From Jiella sonneratiae (lineage in GTDB: Bacteria; Pseudomonadota; Alphaproteobacteria; Rhizobiales; Rhizobiaceae): DNA of 64,000 nt. Under the pieces are notes generated by a model. The model saw nothing but the letters and a program-made list of their open reading frames with translations, made no database searches and was not told the DNA's origin. The stretch's first letter is position 1. Each line of letters starts with the position of its first letter. Below, piece after piece: positions 18,088 to 26,800 of this stretch. The stretch covers positions 62,001-126,000 of the forward strand of contig NZ_JAFMPY010000014.1 of the NCBI RefSeq assembly GCF_017353515.1, given 5' to 3'. The position numbers and the translations under genes are program-made.

Positions 18088-18571
18088 CGGAGCCTCAAGA
18101 TCGCCCTTGCCGGCGAAGGGCGCAAGGAGCGAGGCCCGTGATCGGCAGTCACTGGCAGCAACTGGCAGTCATCGGCAGGGCGATCGTCTCCGACGTCCGA
18201 ACGGTGATCGCCGGTCTTTCCCGCACGCGGATTCGCGCGACCGCGCTGTTGTTCCCGGTCTCTTTTTTTAAGATGCGGGCCTTTCCGGCCGAGGCGGCCC
18301 CGGACGGTCGGTCCGGCGCAAAGCCGGGCCGCACGCGCGCAGTTCGGGACCTGCGGGCCTTGCCGCGGGGTCGACGTCCGCCTCGGCAATGCAGCGACCG
18401 GCCAAGCCGGTTCATGACCGAGGCGACTTTTGCCCGGCCCCTATCTCACCGGCGACGCCCGGATCAAAGCTTGCCGGAGCGTTGCGGCGCGCCGGATTTA
18501 CGCTTGAACCGGCCGGCTTTTGCCGGTATCAGGGCGGCGGCATCGGGCGCTGCCCGCGGCAGTTTCGGCAT
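18088..18571. other. 484-bp intergenic stretch before tRNA-Thr
   Basis: I see no credible protein gene. Near 18140-18180 the element TGGCAG/TCGGCAG recurs four times. A hairpin followed by seven Ts is at 18239-18269 on the plus strand, although no plus-strand gene precedes it. The right part should hold the tRNA promoter. Confidence 0.45.
18239..18269 (+). terminator. Orphan intrinsic-terminator-like hairpin
   Basis: GACCG and CGGTC flank a 12-nt loop and are followed by TC and a T7 run, rare in this GC-rich DNA. The nearest plus-strand gene ends far upstream (14714), so it could mark the end of a small RNA. The five-pair stem is weak. Confidence 0.35.
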
Positions 18572-18647
<76 letters not shown>

Positions 18648-18694
18648 TTTCCCGCTTCGCATCGAAATTCGACAAATCGGCCGGGACGCCGGCG

Positions 18695-19672
18695 TCACGC
18701 CGCGGCCGGACCGTCGAGCAGGGCCCGCGCGACGGCGGCGTGGGTGATCAGCGACTTGACGACGCCGCCCCTGATGGCGGCGAGGATCGCCGCGGTCTTC
18801 TCGGTGCCGAAGGCGAGCGCCAGGACGTCCGGGCAGGCCGACAGCTCCTCGGCGCTGATGCCGATCGACATCTCCGACAGGTCCGTTGCGACCGGACGGC
18901 CGTCGCCGTCGAGCGTCATGCCGCAGATCTCGGCGACGGCGCCGCGGGCTGTGACCCGCGCGCGCGCCTCGGGCGACAGCGCCGGCCAGAGCGACGAGGC
19001 GCCCTCGCGCCAGGCGCCGAGGCCGACGATGGCGAGCGTCACGGCCGAAAACATCGCCTTTGCCGCCAGGACGTCCGGCTGGCGGCGGATCGCCTCGGCG
19101 GCATGGGCGTCGCTCGCCACCAGCGGCGCGTAGAAGGTGTAGGCCCTGCCCCGCGTCAACACCGCGAGGTCGCGCACGAGGTCAACCGAGGTGCGGCTGG
19201 TGCCCGCCCCCGGCCAGGCGCCGCCGAGCTGGACGATCGCCTTCGCCTGCAGCGGTTTCAGATGCCGGCTCATCGCCTCGAGCACCCGCGTCCAGGCGAA
19301 GCCGAGCACCTCCTGCGGCCCCGAGATCTCCCGCAACAGCGCCGCGGCGACCTCGCCCATGCTGTCGAGGATCAGCTCGACGTCGCCGCCATGGTCGTCG
19401 ACGACGATCGCGTTCTTCAGGCCGAAGCGCGTCTTCAGGGCGCTCGACAGGTCGTACTGGACATGGCCCGCCGGATGCGAGAACTCGATCCGCACGATGC
19501 CGTCCCGCAGCGCCTTTTCGAGGATGCGCGCCACCCGGAAGCGGCTCATCGCCAGTTCCCCGGCGATCTCCGACTTGGTCTTGCCGTCGCAGTAGTACCG
19601 CCGGGCGACGGTGGTGGCGAGGATGTGCTCGGCAAAGCGGTCCTGGTCGTCCGATGTCGCTGGCCGGTTCAC
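18695..19672 (-). CDS. SorC/DeoR-type sugar-binding transcriptional regulator
   Basis: This 325-residue regulator has an N-terminal helix-turn-helix (ARRYYCDGKTKSEIAGELAMSRFRVARILEKA) and a C-terminal SorC effector domain related to sugar-phosphate isomerases (GLKNAIVVDDHGGDVELILDSMGE, VLGFAWTRVLEAM, ALAFGTEKTAAILAAIRGG). It starts at GTG 19672 after a G-rich stretch. It is divergent from the sulfatase-transporter operon, and matching palindromes lie between the two starts. The effector is likely a metabolite, perhaps phosphorylated, of the imported compound. Confidence 0.92.
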   Translation of the reverse strand: MNRPATSDDQDRFAEHILATTVARRYYCDGKTKSEIAGELAMSRFRVARILEKALRDGIVRIEFSHPAGHVQYDLSSALKTRFGLKNAIVVDDHGGDVELILDSMGEVAAALLREISGPQEVLGFAWTRVLEAMSRHLKPLQAKAIVQLGGAWPGAGTSRTSVDLVRDLAVLTRGRAYTFYAPLVASDAHAAEAIRRQPDVLAAKAMFSAVTLAIVGLGAWREGASSLWPALSPEARARVTARGAVAEICGMTLDGDGRPVATDLSEMSIGISAEELSACPDVLALAFGTEKTAAILAAIRGGVVKSLITHAAVARALLDGPAAA

Positions 19673-19690
19673 GCACCCATCCCCCGTTCG

Positions 19691-19704
19691 CGCTCATATG
19701 AGCG
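19691..19704. promoter_or_regulatory. Predicted SorC operator 1
   Basis: CGCTCATATGAGCG is a perfect 14-bp palindrome, 19 bp upstream of the regulator's start codon. The same core recurs at 19818-19829, 126 bp away, about 12 helical turns, so looping is possible. Confidence 0.65.
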
Positions 19705-19797
19705 CATACTCCCGCAGCCCGCCGACTGCAATCGCCGGCAATCCGGCCGTCGCGACGGATTCATAGCCGGGCGGCGTTGACTTGTCGCGCAAATGCC

Positions 19798-19829
19798 GCT
19801 CATATGATCAGAAAAAAGCTCATATGAGC
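19798..19829. promoter_or_regulatory. Predicted SorC operators 2 and 3 at the sulfatase promoter
   Basis: GCTCATATGATC (19798-19809) and GCTCATATGAGC (19818-19829) are spaced 20 bp centre to centre, about two helical turns. TTGACT at 19777 is a possible -35 and TATGAT (19803-19808), inside operator 2, a possible -10, though the spacing is loose at 20 nt. Binding here would block the sulfatase promoter. Confidence 0.65.
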
Positions 19830-19841
19830 AAGGTGAGGACC

Positions 19842-21335
19842 ATGGCAGCTTCGGCTCTCGCGCCGCGACCGAACATCCTTCTTCTGATGACCGACCAGCA
19901 GCGCTTCGACGCGCTCGGCTGTGCCGGCAATCCCGACATCCTGACGCCGAACCTCGACCGGCTGGCCGCCGCCGGCGCGATGTTCGAGACCTGCTACGTC
20001 CAGAATCCGATCTGCAGCCCGTCGCGGGCGAGCTTCGCGACCGGGCTTTATCCGCACAATCACGGCCTGTGGGCGAACGGCGTGGCGCTGCCCGAGGCGC
20101 TGCCGCTGATTTCCAAGGTGCTCGCCGACGGCGGCTACGACTGCGGCATGGCCGGCAAGCAGCATCTGGCGCCCTGCGCCAACGGCGACGAGCCGCGCCT
20201 CGACGACGGCTACCGGGTCTATCGCTGGTCGCACGATCCGATCCACCGCTCGCCGCAGAACAGCTACCATCTCTGGCTGAAGGCCAATCACCCGGAGATC
20301 TACGCCGAACTCGTCACCGCGCGGGCGGACGCCCCGGCCGAGGCCGGCAACGTCGCCAAGGGTGCGACACTCGCCGACACGCTGCCGGTCGAGGCCCATT
20401 ACAGCCACTGGATCGCCGAGGAGGCGATCGCCTTCATCGGCGAGGCGCGCGACCGGCCCTTCTACTTCATGGCCAACTTCTTCGACCCGCACCATCCCTT
20501 CGGCGCACCCGAGCCGTTCCGGGCGCTCTACGACGCCGCCGCCCTGCCGCTGCCGGTGGGCAGCGCCGGGGAACTCGCGGCAAAGCCCGCGGTCCAGCGC
20601 GAATATCACGCCAAATCCTATGGCGGCCATGCTCCGGGCTTTGCCGAATACAGCGAGGCGGAGCTGCGCGAGGCGCGGGCCGGCTACTACGCCATGGTCT
20701 CGATGATCGACGCCGAGGTCGGGCGGATCCTCGACGTCCTTCAAGCCACCGGCCAGCTCGACAACACGCTGGTCGTCTTCACCAGCGACCACGGCGAGAT
20801 GCTCGGCGACCACGCCATCATGCTGAAGGGCCCGATGCTCTACGAGCCGGTGGTCCGGGTGCCGCTGATCCTGCACTGGCCGCCCGCGATCGGCGCCGGC
20901 CAGAGGATCGGCCGGATCGTCCAGAACATCGACCTGACGGCGACGCTGCTCGACGTCAGCGGGATGCGGGACGCCCTTTCGGTGCAGGGCGAGAGCCTGA
21001 TGCCGCTCGTCGCCGAGCCGGCCGCGGGCGCGGCGGCCGGCCACCGCGACTGGGCCCTTTGCGAATATCGCGACAGCGGCCACGGCGCGACGCCGGCGGT
21101 CCACACCACCATGCTGCGCCACGGCTCGATGAAGCTGGTGATCTGGCACGGCAGCCCGGCGACCGACCGGACGCGCGACGGCGAACTCTACGACCTCGCG
21201 GCCGATCCGGACGAAACCGTCAACCTCTTTCACGATCCCGCCCGGCGCGACGACCGGGAGCGGATGAAGGATCTCCTGATCGACGTCCTCGAGGCGACGG
21301 AATGGCCCCGGCCGATCAGGACCGCGGAGTGGTAG
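19842..21335 (+). CDS. Cys-type sulfatase
   Basis: This 497-residue sulfatase hydrolyses a sulfate (or related) ester. The sequence C58-S-P-S-R matches the CxPxR motif whose Cys is oxidised to formylglycine. The N-terminal metal site (LLLMTDQQRFDALG) and the HGEMLGDHAIMLKGPMLYEPVVRVPLILHWP segment are typical of choline-sulfatase/arylsulfatase relatives. There is no signal peptide, so it acts in the cytoplasm on imported substrate. I chose ATG 19842 because AAGGTGAGG sits five bases before it; ATG 19824 lies within operator 3. A formylglycine-generating enzyme ends the same operon. Confidence 0.92.
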   Translation: MAASALAPRPNILLLMTDQQRFDALGCAGNPDILTPNLDRLAAAGAMFETCYVQNPICSPSRASFATGLYPHNHGLWANGVALPEALPLISKVLADGGYDCGMAGKQHLAPCANGDEPRLDDGYRVYRWSHDPIHRSPQNSYHLWLKANHPEIYAELVTARADAPAEAGNVAKGATLADTLPVEAHYSHWIAEEAIAFIGEARDRPFYFMANFFDPHHPFGAPEPFRALYDAAALPLPVGSAGELAAKPAVQREYHAKSYGGHAPGFAEYSEAELREARAGYYAMVSMIDAEVGRILDVLQATGQLDNTLVVFTSDHGEMLGDHAIMLKGPMLYEPVVRVPLILHWPPAIGAGQRIGRIVQNIDLTATLLDVSGMRDALSVQGESLMPLVAEPAAGAAAGHRDWALCEYRDSGHGATPAVHTTMLRHGSMKLVIWHGSPATDRTRDGELYDLAADPDETVNLFHDPARRDDRERMKDLLIDVLEATEWPRPIRTAEW

Positions 21336-21380
21336 CCCGCCGCTGAAGGCTGCCCGAGTTCAACGATGGGAGGAGAAACC

Positions 21381-22499
21381 ATGAAGACGCATGACGCAAA
21401 GGCCGGCTGGCACCGGCGCACCCTCATCCGGCTGGCCGGAACGCTCGGCCTCGCGGCCCTGGTCGCGCCGGGCGTCGCCGCCGCCCAGAACGCCGTGGTG
21501 GTGGCCCATGCCGCCGGCATCAACGGCCAGGCCGTCGAGGCGATCCTCAAGGACTACACCGCCGAGACCGGCGTGAAGGCCACCGGCATCACCATGTCGG
21601 ACACCGATTACGGCGCCAAGATGCAGCTCGCCGCGCGCACCGGCAACGTCGATTTCGACGTCGCGCTCGGCGTCGGCAGCGACGTCTTCGCCCTGACCAA
21701 GGGCGACGGCATCTATGCCGGCATCGACACGTCGGGCTGGAAGAAGGAAACGCTGGCCGGCATGCAGGAGGCCAAGCTGATCGGCGACGACTACGCCGTC
21801 TCCCAGGACACCGCCGCGCTGATGGTCTACGGCAAGGCGCTCGCCGACAACCCGCCGAAGACCTGGGGCGACTTCTTCGACACGAAGAAATATCCCGGCA
21901 ACCGCGGCATGGCATCGGGCGGCCTCGGCGTGCCGATCGACATCGAATACGCGCTGATCGCCAGCGGCAAGGACCCGGCGAAGCTCTACCCGCTCGACTA
22001 CGACGCCGCCTTCGCCGTCCTCGACAAGGTCGCCAAGGACATCGTCCTGTGGGACAATGCGCCGAAGGGCATCCAGGACCTCGTCAACGGCGACACGGTG
22101 ATGACCTGGTCCTACGCCCCGGCCGCGCTCAGCGCCATCGCCGCCGGCCAGGACATCAAGCTCGCGGCCCCTCCGGGAACCGCCGTCACCCGCCAGCTCG
22201 GCGTCGTCATGGCCAAGGGCCCGAACGGCGAGGATGCCGGCCAGGCCTTCTTCGCATGGTGGTTCCGGCCGGAAAACCAGAAGAAATACACCGAGCTCAC
22301 CAATTACGGCATCGTCGTGCCGTCCCAGGAGGTGCTGAAGCAGTTCTCGCCCGAGCAGTCGGCCTACATGCCGTTTTCCGGCGCCCATCCCGAGAACTAC
22401 CGCACGCTCGGCTACGACTACTACAGCGCCGAAGGCGACCTCGGGCAGAGCAATCTCGCCTTGACGCTCGACCGCTGGAACCAGTTCCGCGCCCGCTGA
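21381..22499 (+). CDS. ABC transporter substrate-binding protein, spermidine/putrescine type
   Basis: This 372-residue periplasmic protein has a long signal peptide (RRTLIRLAGTLGLAALVAPGVAAA-Q) with twin arginines at the start of its hydrophobic part. The mature protein follows the PotD/family-1 pattern (VDFDVALGVGSDVF, WGDFFDTKKYPGNRGM, VMTWSYAPAALSAI). ATG 21381 follows GGGAGGAG. It lies 45 bp after the sulfatase stop. The ligand is presumably the sulfated compound or its carrier molecule, inferred from context only. Confidence 0.88.
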   Translation: MKTHDAKAGWHRRTLIRLAGTLGLAALVAPGVAAAQNAVVVAHAAGINGQAVEAILKDYTAETGVKATGITMSDTDYGAKMQLAARTGNVDFDVALGVGSDVFALTKGDGIYAGIDTSGWKKETLAGMQEAKLIGDDYAVSQDTAALMVYGKALADNPPKTWGDFFDTKKYPGNRGMASGGLGVPIDIEYALIASGKDPAKLYPLDYDAAFAVLDKVAKDIVLWDNAPKGIQDLVNGDTVMTWSYAPAALSAIAAGQDIKLAAPPGTAVTRQLGVVMAKGPNGEDAGQAFFAWWFRPENQKKYTELTNYGIVVPSQEVLKQFSPEQSAYMPFSGAHPENYRTLGYDYYSAEGDLGQSNLALTLDRWNQFRAR

Positions 22500-22511
22500 C
22501 GGCCCGACGCC

Positions 22512-24272
22512 ATGGCTGCGACCCGACGACACGAACGGCAGGCGCGCGCCCCGCGCCTGCCCCGCCTCAGACTGGCGCTCGCCAGTCCGATCCTGCTCGG
22601 GCTGCCGGCGCTGATCTTCGTCGGCGTCTTCGCGATCTGGCCGCTGGCGGACTTTCTCTTCCAGGGCGTGATCGCCAAGGGCGAATTCTCGTTCATCCAG
22701 TTCCAGCGGCTGCTGGCCAGCACGACCTTCTTCATCGTGCTCGGCCGCACGCTGCTCGCCGCCGTCACCGTGACGGCGATCTGCCTCGTCCTCGCCTATC
22801 CGATGGCCTTCGCGCTGACCAAGGCGCGCGGCGGGCTGAAGACCGTGCTCATCGGCCTCGTCGTCCTTCCCTATCTCACCTCGGTGATCGTGCGCACCTA
22901 TGCCTGGGCGGCGCTGCTCGCCATCGAAGGGCCGGTCAACGACGCACTGACCGGGCTCGGCCTCGTCTCCGAGCCCATGCTGCTCGGCCACAGCGACTTC
23001 GGCACCTATGTCGGCATGACCCACATCCTCCTGCCGATCGCCGTTCTGACGCTCTGGTCGGGGCTCGAGAAGATCGACCCGCTACAGCGCACCGTCGCGG
23101 CCAGCCTCGGCGCCTCGCGGGTCGAGGCCTTCCTGACGGTGTTCCTGCCGCAGTCGGCGGCGGCGATGGCCTCGGCCGCCTCGCTCGTCTACATCCTGGC
23201 GCTCGGCGCCTACGTCATTCCCGCGACCCTCGGGGGAACCCGCGGCCTGCTCTTCGCCCAGCTCGTCGTCGAACAGGCGACCTCGCTCCTCAACTGGAAC
23301 CTGTCGGGCGCCATGGCGGTGGTCATGCTGGTCGCAGCCGCCCTTCCCGCCCTCGTCTTCGCGGCCTTGCGCAAAGTCGGCGCGCGCGCCGGCAGGGGCC
23401 GCGCCGTCGGCCGCGGCCAGGCGCTCTTCGCCCGCACGGTCCAGCCGGCGCTCGACCGCCTGCCCGACGCCCTGTGGACCTGGGGCTGGCGGATCGCGGC
23501 GGCCCTGGTGCTCGCCTTCCTTCTCGCCCCCGAGCTCGTCGTCTTCGCCTTTTCCTTCGGCCCCGAGCGGCAGATCACCTTCCCGCCCGCCTTTTTCACC
23601 CTCGACGGCTACGCTTCCACGCTGAGCGATCCCTCCTGGATGCAGCCGTTGAAGCGAAGCGTCGTCTATGCCCTGCTCGACGCCCTGATCGCGACGGCGC
23701 TCGGCGCGCTCGCCGCCTACGGCTTCGCGCGCGGCAAGGCCGCCTTCGCCGCGGCCGCGACGGCGCTCCTCGTGGTACCCGTGGTGCTGCCGGAGATCGT
23801 CATCGCGATCAGCTACTTCATCTTCGCCAACCGGATCGGCATCGCCGGCACGGCGGAAGCGATCGTGCTCGGCCAGGCGGCCTCCTGCGTCGGCCTCGTG
23901 GTCGTCATCCTCTCGACCATCGTGCGCCAGGTCGACGTCAACATCGAGCACGCCGCCACCATGTGCGGGGCCTCGCGCGCCCGGCTCCTGAAGGAGATCG
24001 TGCTGCCGCTGATCGCGCCGGGCCTCGTCGTCGCCTTCGTCTACGGCTTCCTGCACGCCTTCGACAATCTGGTGCTGCCGCTGTTCATCGCGGGCACCAA
24101 CGTCACCGTCCCGGTGCGCATGTTCCTGGCGCTCCAGGAAGAGCTGACCTCGGCGCCGGCGGTGATCGCCTCGCTGCTCATCGCCGTCCTCGTCCTCGGA
24201 CTGACGGCGGCGCTCACCCTGTCGCGGACCACCTCCCTCAAGATACCGCTTCTCGGCGGGAAAGACGCCTGA
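22512..24272 (+). CDS. Fused double ABC permease, PotB-PotC type
   Basis: This 586-residue inner-membrane protein joins two permease domains usually encoded separately. The first spans about residues 25-295 with EAA loop VAASLGASRVEAFLTVFLPQS, the second about 325-580 with HAATMCGASRARLLKEIVLPLI. A basic linker (RKVGARAGRGRAVGRGQ) joins them. One polypeptide therefore supplies the whole channel. It starts 12 bp after the binding-protein gene and abuts the ATPase gene. Confidence 0.9.
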   Translation: MAATRRHERQARAPRLPRLRLALASPILLGLPALIFVGVFAIWPLADFLFQGVIAKGEFSFIQFQRLLASTTFFIVLGRTLLAAVTVTAICLVLAYPMAFALTKARGGLKTVLIGLVVLPYLTSVIVRTYAWAALLAIEGPVNDALTGLGLVSEPMLLGHSDFGTYVGMTHILLPIAVLTLWSGLEKIDPLQRTVAASLGASRVEAFLTVFLPQSAAAMASAASLVYILALGAYVIPATLGGTRGLLFAQLVVEQATSLLNWNLSGAMAVVMLVAAALPALVFAALRKVGARAGRGRAVGRGQALFARTVQPALDRLPDALWTWGWRIAAALVLAFLLAPELVVFAFSFGPERQITFPPAFFTLDGYASTLSDPSWMQPLKRSVVYALLDALIATALGALAAYGFARGKAAFAAAATALLVVPVVLPEIVIAISYFIFANRIGIAGTAEAIVLGQAASCVGLVVVILSTIVRQVDVNIEHAATMCGASRARLLKEIVLPLIAPGLVVAFVYGFLHAFDNLVLPLFIAGTNVTVPVRMFLALQEELTSAPAVIASLLIAVLVLGLTAALTLSRTTSLKIPLLGGKDA

Positions 24273-24274
24273 CC

Positions 24275-25378
24275 ATGGCAGCGAATAGGGCAGCGAAGTC
24301 GGCCGGAGACTTAAGCTTCGTTCGGCTGGAATCGATCTCCAAGACCTATGGCGACGTGGTCGCCCTCGACGATGTCAGCCTCGACATCGCCGAAGGCGAG
24401 TTCCTGACCCTGCTCGGCCCGAGCGGCAGCGGCAAGACCACCTGCCTGCGCGCCATCGCCGGCATGTCGCGGCCCGACGCCGGGCGGCTCTCGATCGCCG
24501 GCCGCGACGTCTCCGCCGTCCCGATGAACCGCCGCAACATCGGCATGGTGTTCCAGAACTACTCGCTGTTTCCGCATCTCTCGGTGGCCCAGAACGTCGG
24601 CTATCCGCTGCGCGTGCGCCGGATCCCGGCCGCCGAGGCGGAGCGGCGGGTGGGCGAGGCGCTGGAGCTGGTGCGGCTTTCCGGATACGGGGCGCGGCGG
24701 CCGAGCGAACTGTCCGGCGGCCAGCAGCAGCGCGTGGCGCTCGCCCGCGCCCTCGTCTTCGAGCCGGACGTCCTCCTCCTCGACGAGCCGCTGTCGGCGC
24801 TCGACCGGGTGCTGCGCGAGGAGATGCAGCTCGAACTCAGGCGCATCCACCGCGAGATCGGCACGACGATGATCTGCGTGACCCACGACCGCTCCGAGGC
24901 GCTGACGATGTCCGACCGCATCGTCGTCATGCGGGCGGGGCGGATCGTCCAGGACGCGCCGCCGGAAAGCATCTATCTGAAGTCCGGCTCGCGCTTCGTC
25001 GCGGAATTCCTCGGCGAGGTGAACGTCCTGCCGATGACGCTGGGTGACGGCGCGCTCCTGCGCGACGCCGCCGGGCGGCCGCTCGCGGTCGAGACGGGCG
25101 AGCTTCCGGCCGGGCCGGTCGACGTGGTGGCGCGGGTCGAGCACGTGCGCCTGACCGCCGCCGGCAATGGCCGGTCTGGGGAAGGAGAATGGCGCGGCAT
25201 CGTCACGGAAGCGCTGTTCCTCGGCGATGCCGTGCGTTTCGTCGTCGACTGCGCGCCCCACACGATCACCGCGCGGCTGACGCTGGAACAGGCCCGGGGA
25301 ATCCGCCCCGGCGATGCGGTGACCGTCGACTTTTCCGGCGAGCCGCCCATGGTGTTCGAGGGGACGGGCGAGCGCTGA
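24275..25378 (+). CDS. ABC transporter ATPase, spermidine/putrescine type
   Basis: This 367-residue ATPase has Walker A GPSGSGKTT, the Q-loop FQNYSLFPHL, signature [16 protein letters not shown], Walker B VLLLDEPLSALD and the switch histidine in VTHDRSEAL. A C-terminal TOBE-like domain (residues about 240-367, VVARVEHVRLTAAGN and VTEALFLGDAVRFVV) may sense or regulate. It starts two bases after the permease stop. It should energise the fused permease. Confidence 0.93.
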   Translation: MAANRAAKSAGDLSFVRLESISKTYGDVVALDDVSLDIAEGEFLTLLGPSGSGKTTCLRAIAGMSRPDAGRLSIAGRDVSAVPMNRRNIGMVFQNYSLFPHLSVAQNVGYPLRVRRIPAAEAERRVGEALELVRLSGYGARRPSELSGGQQQRVALARALVFEPDVLLLDEPLSALDRVLREEMQLELRRIHREIGTTMICVTHDRSEALTMSDRIVVMRAGRIVQDAPPESIYLKSGSRFVAEFLGEVNVLPMTLGDGALLRDAAGRPLAVETGELPAGPVDVVARVEHVRLTAAGNGRSGEGEWRGIVTEALFLGDAVRFVVDCAPHTITARLTLEQARGIRPGDAVTVDFSGEPPMVFEGTGER

Positions 25379-25411
25379 CCGCGCCGTCGCGGATGGGAGT
25401 ATCACCGGACC

Positions 25412-26389
25412 ATGCCGACATCCGCCGACGCCGTGACCCCCGCTTGCCCCGCCCCCTCCGCGTCCGGCGCAAACGCCATGGTCCGCCTCGAGGGCGGCCG
25501 CTTCGTCATGGGATCGGACCGGTTCTATCCGGAGGAGCGCCCGGCGCATCCGGTGGAGGTGGGTCCGTTCCGGATCGATCGCCACGCCGTGAGCAACGAC
25601 GATTTCGACCGCTTCGTGAAGGCGACCGGCTACGTCACCACCGCCGAGATTCCGCTGTCGCGGGAAGAGATGCCCGGCGCGCCGGCCGAGCTGCTCGCCG
25701 CCGGTTCGCTGGTGTTCCGCAAGACCGACGGCCCGGTTCCGCTCCGCGACTTCCGCGCCTGGTGGCGCTTCGTGCCCGGCGCCTCGTGGCGCGCGCCGGA
25801 AGGCCCGGGCAGTTCCATCGACGGGCGCCGGGACCATCCGGTGGTCCACGTCTCCTTGCATGACGCCGCAGCCTATGCCGCCTGGGCGGGCAAGACGTTG
25901 CCGAGCGAGGCGCAGTGGGAATTCGCCGCCCGGGCTGGATCGGACACGACCTATCCCTGGGGCGACGACTTCACGCCGGACGGCCGGGTGATGGCCAACA
26001 CCTGGCATGGCGCCTTTCCCTTTCGCAACGACCGGGTCTGCGGCCCCGTCCTCACCTGCCCGGTCGATGCCTTCGAGCCCTCGGCCTTCGGCCTCTTCAA
26101 CATGATCGGCAACGTCTGGGAGTGGACGGCGACGAAGTTCACCGCCTCCCATAAAAGCCCTTCCCCCTGCTGCGCGCCCGGCGCGGGCGACGGGCCGGTC
26201 AGCCACGTCCTGAAGGGCGGCTCGTTCCTCTGCGCCCCGAGCTACTGCCGGCGCTACCGCGCCTCGGCCCGCAGTCCCCAGGAGGCCCGATCGTCCACGA
26301 ACCACATCGGCTTTCGCTGCGCCGCCCCGGCCGACGGCGATCCGGGCGGCCTTGCCGCTCGTCCGGCCCGGTCCGGCAGCGCCGGATAG
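25412..26389 (+). CDS. Formylglycine-generating enzyme (sulfatase maturase)
   Basis: This 325-residue copper-dependent oxidase converts the sulfatase Cys to formylglycine. The FGE-sulfatase fold starts at MVRLEGGRFVMGSDRFYPEE. The active-site pair is C274 and C279 in GGSFLCAPSYCRRYRASAR, with the same five-residue spacing as human Cys336/Cys341, and the end GFRCAAP matches. Other markers are LPSEAQWEFAARAG and GNVWEWT. Having both Cys separates it from catalytically different family members. It closes the sulfatase operon 33 bp after the ATPase. Confidence 0.92.
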   Translation: MPTSADAVTPACPAPSASGANAMVRLEGGRFVMGSDRFYPEERPAHPVEVGPFRIDRHAVSNDDFDRFVKATGYVTTAEIPLSREEMPGAPAELLAAGSLVFRKTDGPVPLRDFRAWWRFVPGASWRAPEGPGSSIDGRRDHPVVHVSLHDAAAYAAWAGKTLPSEAQWEFAARAGSDTTYPWGDDFTPDGRVMANTWHGAFPFRNDRVCGPVLTCPVDAFEPSAFGLFNMIGNVWEWTATKFTASHKSPSPCCAPGAGDGPVSHVLKGGSFLCAPSYCRRYRASARSPQEARSSTNHIGFRCAAPADGDPGGLAARPARSGSAG

Positions 26390-26455
26390 GTCCCCTCGGC
26401 AAGGGCGAGCGCGATCAGGGCCCGGCCGTCGAATGAAAGACGTCGATCGAAAGGA

Positions 26456-26794
26456 TCAGTGGCTGATCATCCAGGGGCGCTTGCCGACGAAGGACTTGGC
26501 CGCCGCCGCCGGCGCCGCCCCGGCCTGCGACGGCTTCCGCCTCGCCGGGCCGCAGCAGCCGCAGCCGGCGCCGTGGCCCTTCGACGCGAGCGTCGGGGCG
26601 TTGGCGCTCCGCTCGTTGGTGGCGAAGGCCGAGCGCCTCGCGCCGTCCATGATCGACAGGCGCGGCGCCTGAAGGATCACTCGCCTGGCGCTCTCGCCGC
26701 ATTGCGGACAATCGCAGGGCTCGGACGCCTGCGCCATGGGGCGCAGGCTGGTGAAGGACCCGCAGTCGTCGCAGGCATAGTCGTAGAACGGCAT
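26456..26794 (-). CDS. fmdB: FmdB-family zinc-ribbon protein
   Basis: This 112-residue protein starts with the FmdB pattern MPFYDYACDDCGSFTSLRPM, followed by the second Cys pair in CDCPQCGESARRVI, together forming a zinc ribbon. The C-terminal half is Ala/Gly/Lys-rich and less structured, with another CGCC cluster. In Methylophilus, FmdB is a putative regulator of formamidase. It follows fmdA by six bases on the same strand. Confidence 0.88.
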   Translation of the reverse strand: MPFYDYACDDCGSFTSLRPMAQASEPCDCPQCGESARRVILQAPRLSIMDGARRSAFATNERSANAPTLASKGHGAGCGCCGPARRKPSQAGAAPAAAAKSFVGKRPWMISH

Positions 26795-26800
26795 GTCGCC

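Noticed and set aside
22049-24274. Very long open frame upstream of the ABC ATPase start
   Set aside because: It is a shadow of the fused permease. The ATPase fold begins at ATG 24275, two bases after the permease stop.
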